From assembly GCA_030844895.1 (NCBI GenBank), contig CM061224.1, positions 4,303,591 to 4,367,590 of the forward strand: a DNA stretch of 64,000 nucleotides, read 5' to 3'. Under the pieces are notes generated by a model, which saw nothing but the letters and a program-made list of their open reading frames with translations, was not told the DNA's origin and did not search any database. The first letter of the stretch is position 1. Each line of letters starts with the position of its first letter. Below, one piece after another: positions 56,967-64,000 of the stretch. The position numbers and the translations under genes are program-made. The stretch is from Ambrosia x helenae (taxonomy: Eukaryota; Streptophyta; Magnoliopsida; Asterales; Asteraceae).

Positions 56967-58125
56967 ATAAAAGATAGGTGTGTAATAAGGTTAGGAAGTA
57001 TTCTTAGACATCTAACTAAATAATCAATAGTGGTTTAGATTAAACGAAGGAATTCATGGGAAGCAAAGAGGTGTGGGGGTTTCAATGGGGGTATTCTTGT
57101 CCATCCAACACAACCTTTTCTCTGTTTTCCATTTGCCCTGTTTTTCAAATAATTAATAATCTTTTTAAACGAAGTTACTCTTTTTAAAAAATTACACCAT
57201 AAAAACGAGCGCTTTTTTAATATTTAAAACGATTATCATATCGACATATAAAATACCCAATAAACTGGGTATTCAAGTTCATTGTGTTTTAACCCAGTAT
57301 TGTATTTTTTATTCTTTTTTTTTTCATTGTGTTTTATATAGATGGTGATTCATACAAGATATGTGTGTTTTAGCATTGTGTTTTAAAACTAAAACTTTTT
57401 ACCAAATTATTTCATTATGTTATAAACAGAAATGAAATACCTAATGAGATAAAACACAATTCTATCAAAAACTAAGATAGTGTAAAATACATCTCACCCT
57501 AAGATTATCATAGTATAAAAGACAATTCACAAAAATACAAGATAAAACATAATTCATCCAACTATGAGTTTACACAAAAATCTTAAATAAACATATATCT
57601 AAAATAAAACACAATTTACCCATAATCTAAGCTAGTGTAAAACGCAATGAAAATTAAAAGGAAATTTACATAAGAACTTCGACGAAGTATGGGGGACAGA
57701 GAAATAACTTTGACTAACGATGGTGGATTCGATTGTGGTTGTTGTGGCGATCGCCGGTGGAGTGGTGGTTGTGGCATGGTGGTTTCAGATCTTAAAATCA
57801 TAACAGGTGGGTAAAAGTGAAAGTGGTGAGATGGTGTTGTTGGTTTCAGACCTTTTTCCAAAAATATGGTTGCGATTGTAAGTGGTGATGTTGGTAGTGG
57901 TGGTTTTGGAGATAATGGTTTTAGGGTTATAGAAAAGAGAAGGATCATGAGATAATATTGAAGATAGATTGGTTTGTTATTAACTAAAATGCCCTTCCTT
58001 AAGTTTTTTCAACTTTACCACACGTCACAATCCTATTTTTTTTCTAGCCTTCTCACCTAAACTATACTTTTTGTATAATCCCTAGCCCAAATAAATAACT
58101 AGAACTTAAGTTATTTAATTATGTA
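56967..58125. other. Repeat-derived region, no gene
   Basis: Contains 'ttacaccataaaaacgagcg' (a Helitron-family phrase) at about 57190, 'aaaacacaat' words, and at about 58037-58089 the right-end text of another M-type element ('ccttctcacctaaactatac', then 'cctagccc'). A 110-codon minus-strand frame at 57616-57948 is Pro/Ser-rich, without family features, and not supported as a gene. Confidence 0.45.
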
Positions 58126-58694
58126 ATGATTTATATATTATTCATTTATAACATGTTTGTGCATGCAGAGTTGTACCCTTTATTTGGTAGGTTGTACTCT
58201 TATCATCTGTATTTTTGTTTTTTTCCTTTTACTTTCAACCCCAATACCTTTCATCTTTTACAATTTAACCACGACATGTTTTTACTTTTAACTTTGGTCC
58301 CTATACTTTTCATCTTTTACATTTTGTTCTTTTATGTTTTGTTCTAAGTTTTGCGATTTAACACGGTGCAACATGCGTGTGTGATTCAACATTTTTAGAC
58401 GTATTTATTCCCACTTAACAACCCCGTCACAACGCGCAGGACATAGATTGACTTAGTTATTCTTTTTTATGTTTTACATTTCAGCCGAATATTTTCGCAC
58501 TAACACGCGCAACGAACGTGCGTGGTTCAATGTTTTTACGTCTACTTTTCGTTCGGTGTTATTTTTTTTCGCTTTTTATTTCTTTTGATTCACGAGTTTT
58601 TCTAATGTTAGTGGCTGTTGGAGATGGTGTGACACTGATGCTACTTAGCACGATTATACGCTCTTATGTCAAAAAGCGAGAAACTTAATACTAG
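58126..58694 (+). mobile_element. Helitron 3' part
   Basis: Co-linear with the intronic Helitron tail at 49797-50283. Ends 'aaacttaatactag' and T. An internal 'ccccgtcacaacgcgcagg' at 58421 resembles an older 3' hairpin. Confidence 0.5.
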
Positions 58695-59269
58695 TCTATA
58701 TATATTAATATTCCAAAGCCCCAAATCCTACAAGGCACTCATAGAGGCCAACCTTCCCCTTGAGTGTGTCATGTGACATGCCATGTGTCATTAGGTGATT
58801 TAAAAAACAAATTTGCAGATTAGAAAACCCTACCTACTTTTTCCCTTCTTCATCTTTCTTCTGCAGCTATACACGTGAAAACCCTAAAGCATCTTCTGTT
58901 CTTCACCTTTTCCCTTGCCCTCACAAAATCTTGGTTCATTGTCGTCACACATTCAACACCCTCAAAACCCTAATAATATTAATCATGGATTGATCTGTCT
59001 TTATACCACTCCATATCTAACCCTAATTGTTCATCGTTGATGCCTTCTTCTCTCTCACACCTCCTCTTACCTTTCATCCCAACAATATTTAAATTCAACG
59101 CCTTTTTCCCTCCTATAGCAAGCGATCAACCACTAACCACCGCCAAATATAATCAGTCCTCCTTCAAAGTTTTGATTTCTCAAACATCCAGTGATTTACT
59201 TTTGTGTTTTTGATTTTGTATTTCAATCAAGATTCTTGATACGTATATAAAAAATAGTGTTTGAAGGGA
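58695..59269 (+). mobile_element. Helitron 5' end directly abutting a Helitron 3' end
   Basis: TCTATATATATTAATATTCC starts immediately after the CTAG at 58691-58694. Within 100 bp comes 'gagtgtgtcatgtgacatgc', matching the same position in the 46361 and 53635 Helitrons. The 3' end of this unit was not located (the terminus at 63317 is one candidate). The rest is AT-rich with no gene. Confidence 0.5.
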
Positions 59270-60245
59270 TAGGGAGCCCAATCCTCGCGGAGGCGGCATC
59301 CCTATCCCCCTTTAGAGCAACCCTGGCGTCAACTGCCGCCAGCATCAAGACACATTGCTAGTCCGCGGGACACTCTGGCGGATATTAGTCCGCGTGAGGG
59401 GCCAATCTGCACGTGGTGCAACCTTTTCCACATCACCACTTTAGGAGAAGACACGCACGTCTGCCCACGCGCGGAATATTTGTCCATCACCAACTTTTGG
59501 TACGAGGTACGGAAGATCAAGGATTAAGAAGATTCACCCACAGAGGAGCAGATGTCGCCAGCCAGATGGTGACACGTGTTTGTAGTGGTCCAACAACCAC
59601 TGACGTGAACAGCGACTTGACTACTCCCATGCCTCCACCATGCTGCCTCTACAGTACTGCACAGGCATGCTTACCTGCTGCCAGACGACACGTCGGACGC
59701 CAGTAGGTAAGTCAACCATGTTGTGTTAGGTCGACATGCCGCCGGCGGCCAATCACATCCCGCCACGTTTCTGTCGAACAGATCATCCCCAACTGCCGAT
59801 GACGTCAGCATCATGGATCTCCTTTTTCCCACCTATTTCATGGGCCAAAGGCATATGGGCCTGGGCAAGGCCCGTGCTAGCTGGGACATCTCGTGGGCCT
59901 TTCCTTAAGCCCACGACCTCTACTATAAGTAGAGGACTTCATCTCCTTTCAAAGAGATCCGAAAATCATCATTGTATACAAGAGTTAGAGTAGTCATTGT
60001 AATACTTTGTAACCTCTCAAGTAATAATATACTCGGCTCTTTACACTGGACGTAGGTCATACAAGACCGAACCACTTAAACTCTCGTGTTTACTTTCACC
60101 ACACACACACATCTTATTTTACATTTCTCGGTTACGGTTCATCTGTAGGTTTGAGTGAAGGATTGTTCCTGAGCAAACAAGAGTATCAATCCCACGGTGA
60201 TTACTCGTAATCACTGTTATACTCGTTGTTTCTTCAGTGTGTATG
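59270..60245 (+). mobile_element. LTR-like block
   Basis: A GC-rich upstream part, a TATA-like 'ctataagtagagg' (about 59922), a pyrimidine/purine leader, 'aataata' polyadenylation-like signal and 'gtcatacaagaccgaaccac' downstream give an LTR promoter layout, perhaps of a Ty3/gypsy Tat-type element. No partner LTR, primer site or TSD. Several 60-97 codon frames inside are not protein-like. Confidence 0.4.
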
Positions 60246-61044
60246 TTTTTATCTTGGATCCTAATTTTTTAAACATAACGTATTTGTGAAAAGTGTGTCT
60301 CTTCAACCTGAGTTGAATACATAAAATTGACTAAAAAACCTAATATGCCTTTTAATCTTCCTCAGTCACTACGATCTCTCAAGATATGGAGATTGTATTT
60401 AACAAAGTTCATCGTCCTTACTTATTATAGCTTTCAGTTTTATCTTTGATTTATCTAAATGATTTCGGATCGAATTTGAGTGAACAAGACTTTGAAGATT
60501 CGCTACATGGTGTTTTCCCGTGGGTGGGTGGATGGTGGTGTTGCATGCTCGAAGATGGTCCGACATCAGGTAAGATCATTAGAAAATATTTAAAATGCAT
60601 CTTAATTTTAATGTTTATTGTCAATGTTCAATTATGACTGTTTGGGTTATCAGTATTTTGTTTTTCTGTATAATGGGCAGGAGTGAAGGACTCCCATAGG
60701 GCTTTGTTCGGGTTGATCCTAAATTTTTCAAGGTATAGTTTACTGGATATTATTTTATTACATGCCTATGCTCAACAAAAAAATTTTGGTACGCCTATAA
60801 ATCTTTTCTCAAGATCTCTTTCTTACTATACTTCCACACTTCTATATACAAGAAAAGATTTATATAAGAAAAATGAGAAAGTTTATTTTAAAAAGTAGTT
60901 TAACGTAAAAAGGATAAAAAAATATTTTGGGCTTTTAATCAAAATAAATTAATGGATGAGATTAAAAGGGGAAAAATATACGTTGAGTTTCTAAAAGGGG
61001 AGAAGAAGGGCAAAATATGTATAACCCACAATGGTTGAGCTCCA
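60246..61044. other. Intergenic with small gene-like piece
   Basis: 60446-60570 has an open frame (FGSNLSEQDFEDSLHGVFPW, then GWWCCMLEDGPTS) that runs into CAG|GTAAG, a good donor, and a GCAG acceptor-like site at about 60679. Perhaps a captured exon; the family is not recognised. Confidence 0.3.
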
Positions 61045-61860
61045 CCCCCATTTTTTAACGTCCATAACTTTTTCATATGACATTATTTTTAAAAAAAAAT
61101 ATATAGCATAAAAACAAGCTTTTTATCCTCTTTCATTTGCATACCCTATTGCTATACTTTTTTTTAAATATTTTTTTTTTTGTTGAGTTGATAACTTGCG
61201 TTTTATCATGATACAACTTGCGTTTTAGTAGAGGTGGTCTGTCAGATCTGCATCAAGCCACGAAAATCCAATTAGTTAATGGTAATGTGATATTTGACAC
61301 TATATCACCTTCAAGAACATTAGAAGCAACTCTGCTCCATGTCTTTTAGCTACTGAATCACCTTTTCGGTCAGCCTCTTTTAAAAACATGAAAATAGGCT
61401 TAACATAACTTGTAGATATGAAATGATTAGATTCTTGATCATCTTGTAACCAGGCTTCACATCTTCAACCACCTTACGCCTTGATGCCCAAAGGAAGAAC
61501 AGAAAGATTTCCAAGTATAAAAGATTTTCAACTTGCGTTTTTTATTAGATATATCTTGCATCTTTTTTATCAGGTATAACTTGCGTTTTAGCATGTATAA
61601 CTTGTGTTTTATCATTTATAACTTGCCTTTGATCAGATCGTTTTACCAGGTCGTCTTATCAGGTATAACTTGTATTTCTAAAACGCAAGTATACCCTCAA
61701 TAAAACGCAAGTTATCAACCCAGCAAATTTTTTTTTTTAAATATGGAAATGAAAGAGGATGGAAAGCTTGTTTTATGGTATAGTTTTATTAAAAAAATAA
61801 TGTCGTATGAAAAAGTTATAGCCATTTTAAAAATGGGGGTGAAACTTTAATGACGCTAAG
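61045..61860. mobile_element. Long inverted-repeat element with captured segment
   Basis: The left arm (about 61045-61225) and right arm (about 61680-61850) are inverse: 'cacccccattttt', 'aactttttcatatgacatta', 'aacaagctttttatcctctttc' and 'gttgataacttgcgttttat' occur in mirrored order. The motif 'ataacttgcgtttt' also recurs around 61540-61690. The centre (about 61235-61530) has exon-like text on the minus strand. Superfamily unclear (Mutator-like or foldback). Confidence 0.65.
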
Positions 61861-63284
61861 AAATTACCATCGTGCCCCTAATTATCAAATTTAATCTATG
61901 GCTAATAATGTTTCTTATACATTTTACGCTAACCTCATTTTTACGTTAGCCTCGCCATACAGTTATTTTGAAATCATGAAACTGCAAGGATTCAGACTAT
62001 TTTAATTAGTATATACAAACTTTTTTATTTGATTTAGTTGCATCATTAAGGTCACTTGAGAAAAGAACGAAATGTGTTGATCAGACTAAATGATAGAAAA
62101 CCATTCTTTATAAATAAAAGATAATATCTTTTTTAAAAAAATGTTAAAAGCTTTTACCAAAAATCATTTGCAAAAGCTTTCTATTGTAATTTAAATCATG
62201 TGTAGAAAAAAAGTGTTTTCCATATTTGAAATAAGAAAAAAATAACGTACTTAGGAAAACTAAAAGCAAAGGTTTTAAAATAACATAATCTTCATAAACA
62301 TATTTGGCACCCTCATGATTTAATAATAAATTTCAATTATGGACAAAAAATGATTTGTGCCAACGCAGACCGCCCGACCCACATCAATAAGTTACTCGTT
62401 TTTACGTCATACCTAACCACACATGAGGTCCATTTTGTCATCAATTACCTCATTACGGTGATAGCTCGTCAGCAATGCATCTCGCAACTTCAAAACCTTG
62501 CTTATTTATATATAACAAACTTATATAAAAAGGTTTCTACACATACAAATATATACCTATATACACCTTAGAATGATTGTAAAAATTAATAAAAGTTGAA
62601 CTTTACGTGAAAAAAATAATTGTGATGCCTTTTCATTAAAAAAAAAGTGTGTGCATGAATTGATTCAAGAACCCAAACTGAACCGAACTAAAACCATCCT
62701 TTCATACTGGTAAAAACGGGGCCGAACCGAACCGAAACCGGTTCGTGTCGGTGTGGGGTTCGATTCTTAGAAGAAAAAAAAACGATCTATGCACGTCTAT
62801 AAAGTTCTCAGGTTAGGAAGTATTATGTGGAATATTTTCAAATAACCTAACTTTCAATTTCACTTTTCGATGTCACTGATAGAAATTTATGGTGCACTTA
62901 ATTAGCAGTTTTATTGCATTACTTTTATCATGTGGAAAAAGTTATGGGTATACTTCTTTGCAAGTTGCTAATGTGGATCTTATAAAGCTTTCTTCTCCTT
63001 AACAATCTTTCTAGATTTGGCACTTTCTACATATTGAGTGGGACTATTAGTATAATAATAGTTGCTAATGAGTCAAATCGCTACTTCCATTTTTTTTACC
63101 GGCATGTAAGTCAAACTGCATATGATATATAGAACGTAGCATGTTATCATGTCTCCTTTTAGACTTTAAAAAATTACCCCACTACGAAGCAGAGGTGTTT
63201 GTGCTTACACACACAAACATACACTATACATATTGATTCTTTTAATCGTTTTAAAGTTTGAATTATGTTTCCGCCTTGTATTGT
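61861..63284. other. Intergenic, repeat fragments only
   Basis: AT-rich. Around 62660-62770 are 'ccgaaccgaaccgaaaccgg' words like hAT MITE interiors but no recognisable ends. No supported gene. Confidence 0.4.
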
Positions 63285-63317
63285 CGACTCCGCCGCAACA
63301 CAGGGGTTCCCTGCTAG
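63285..63317 (+). mobile_element. Helitron 3' terminus
   Basis: 'ccgccgcaacacagggg' followed by 'ttccctgctag' and T, the same layout as the ends at 12856 and 44493. The corresponding start is not certain. Confidence 0.5.
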
Positions 63318-64000
63318 TCTATCTTAATTAAGTTTGAAAGCTAGTTCCAATTTAATTAAATGCCATGAAAAGATTAGTCTATGGATCACTTCAAACCACA
63401 TGATGAATTAAAACTAGACCATTTGGTCCGAGATTTTGGACCAAGTGGAGATTGAATGGGCCACATAAGTTCTAAAGCAATAATCAACTTATAACAACCA
63501 ATTAATTCGAACACTTGAGCATCTTAACACGTCAATAAATTCTATATGTGAATCTTAATATGATTGATTAGGATAAAGTTTCGTCCAGAACAAGTCTTTT
63601 CACCAATGATCGGACTAAAGGTGGCTATAATTTACTTGCACTATAAGTCAATTCGAGATTGGTAACCATGATTTTCGACATAAATGAAATTGTCAACAGT
63701 CTTGTTTTGTAAACCGTTCTTTGTCATGAATCGAGATATATCACAGCGATATTCATACCGTTTTTTAACATTTGGTATTTGCGCTTAAACGCTAATCTAT
63801 AATCAAAGTTTAGACTTTTAAAATTACTTAAATAAATCATAAGGCTTTAAGGCATCAAGATATATTTATGCAACCCAACCTATACTTTAAATCTTCACCA
63901 CCCCGCTACCGCAGCCGCCATCACCACTTCCCGTAGCCTCCCTCAGCCCAACCTATATGTTAAACCTACTGGTTGTCCCACTGCCGTCTTGTGCCACAAC
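63318..64000. other. Intergenic to window end, nothing recognised
   Basis: No gene, repeat border or RNA gene is visible. The last 100 bp are C-rich. Confidence 0.45.

Noticed and set aside
57616..57948. 110-codon minus-strand frame
   Set aside because: Pro/Ser/Thr-rich with no family motif, in repeat-derived DNA and with no gene structure.
59413..59993. Several 60-97 codon frames
   Set aside because: They overlap in different frames within the GC-rich part of an LTR-like block and none resembles a protein family.

Overview
The window is nuclear DNA of a flowering plant. Evidence is GT-AG introns, a receptor-like kinase of the S-locus type, a land-plant glycerol-3-phosphate acyltransferase, a PHOS32-type universal stress protein, and a Ty1/copia element primed by initiator tRNA-Met. 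The repeat style looks eudicot and Asteraceae-like, but that is an impression I could not test. Only four host genes can be supported in 64 kb. Most of the rest is transposable elements, many with readable termini and target-site duplications (TSDs).

Layout. 1-5346 (minus): 5' part of a G-type lectin S-receptor-like kinase, running off the left edge, with two single-base frameshifts in exon 1 and a 3.6 kb first intron holding a SINE-like repeat and a Harbinger MITE. 5.3-14.6 kb: a LINE relic, a foldback element, Harbinger MITEs, a 2.55 kb Helitron (10302-12856) carrying a degenerate Ty3/gypsy RNase H segment, and a hAT MITE with a perfect TSD. 14746-15474 (minus): intact PHOS32-like universal stress protein. 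16.6-21.4 kb: an LTR-like block, one hAT element nested in another, a Tourist MITE, a hAT-like relic and a Helitron 3' end.

22.0-31.8 kb: a LINE reverse transcriptase relic split by three later insertions: a complete copia retrotransposon (23331-30113, TSD GCTTT), a 765-bp terminal-inverted-repeat element and a small hAT MITE. 31849-36407 (minus): Helitron candidate with gene-like exons. 39197-41414 (plus): five-exon PLAC8-family membrane protein. 41719-42904: retroposon with a 29-bp TSD. 43097-47555: two complete Helitrons, a Harbinger MITE and two SINEs. 48167-52881 (minus): two-exon GPAT of the GPAT1/2/3 type, its 3.1 kb intron holding another hAT MITE. 53.2-57.0 kb: four inverted-repeat elements, each bordered by (TA)n tracts, one interrupted by Helitrons. 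58-64 kb: Helitron termini, an LTR-like block and a long inverted-repeat element.

The four genes do not form a pathway: signalling at the plasma membrane, stress signalling, a small Cys-rich membrane protein, and lipid synthesis. No CRISPR, rRNA or free-standing tRNA gene was seen. The most unusual signals are the (TA)n-bordered elements, hAT MITEs with matching ends but unrelated motif-array interiors, a 303-bp duplication confined to the 3' LTR of a young copia element, and an inverted copy of flanking DNA at a retroposon junction.
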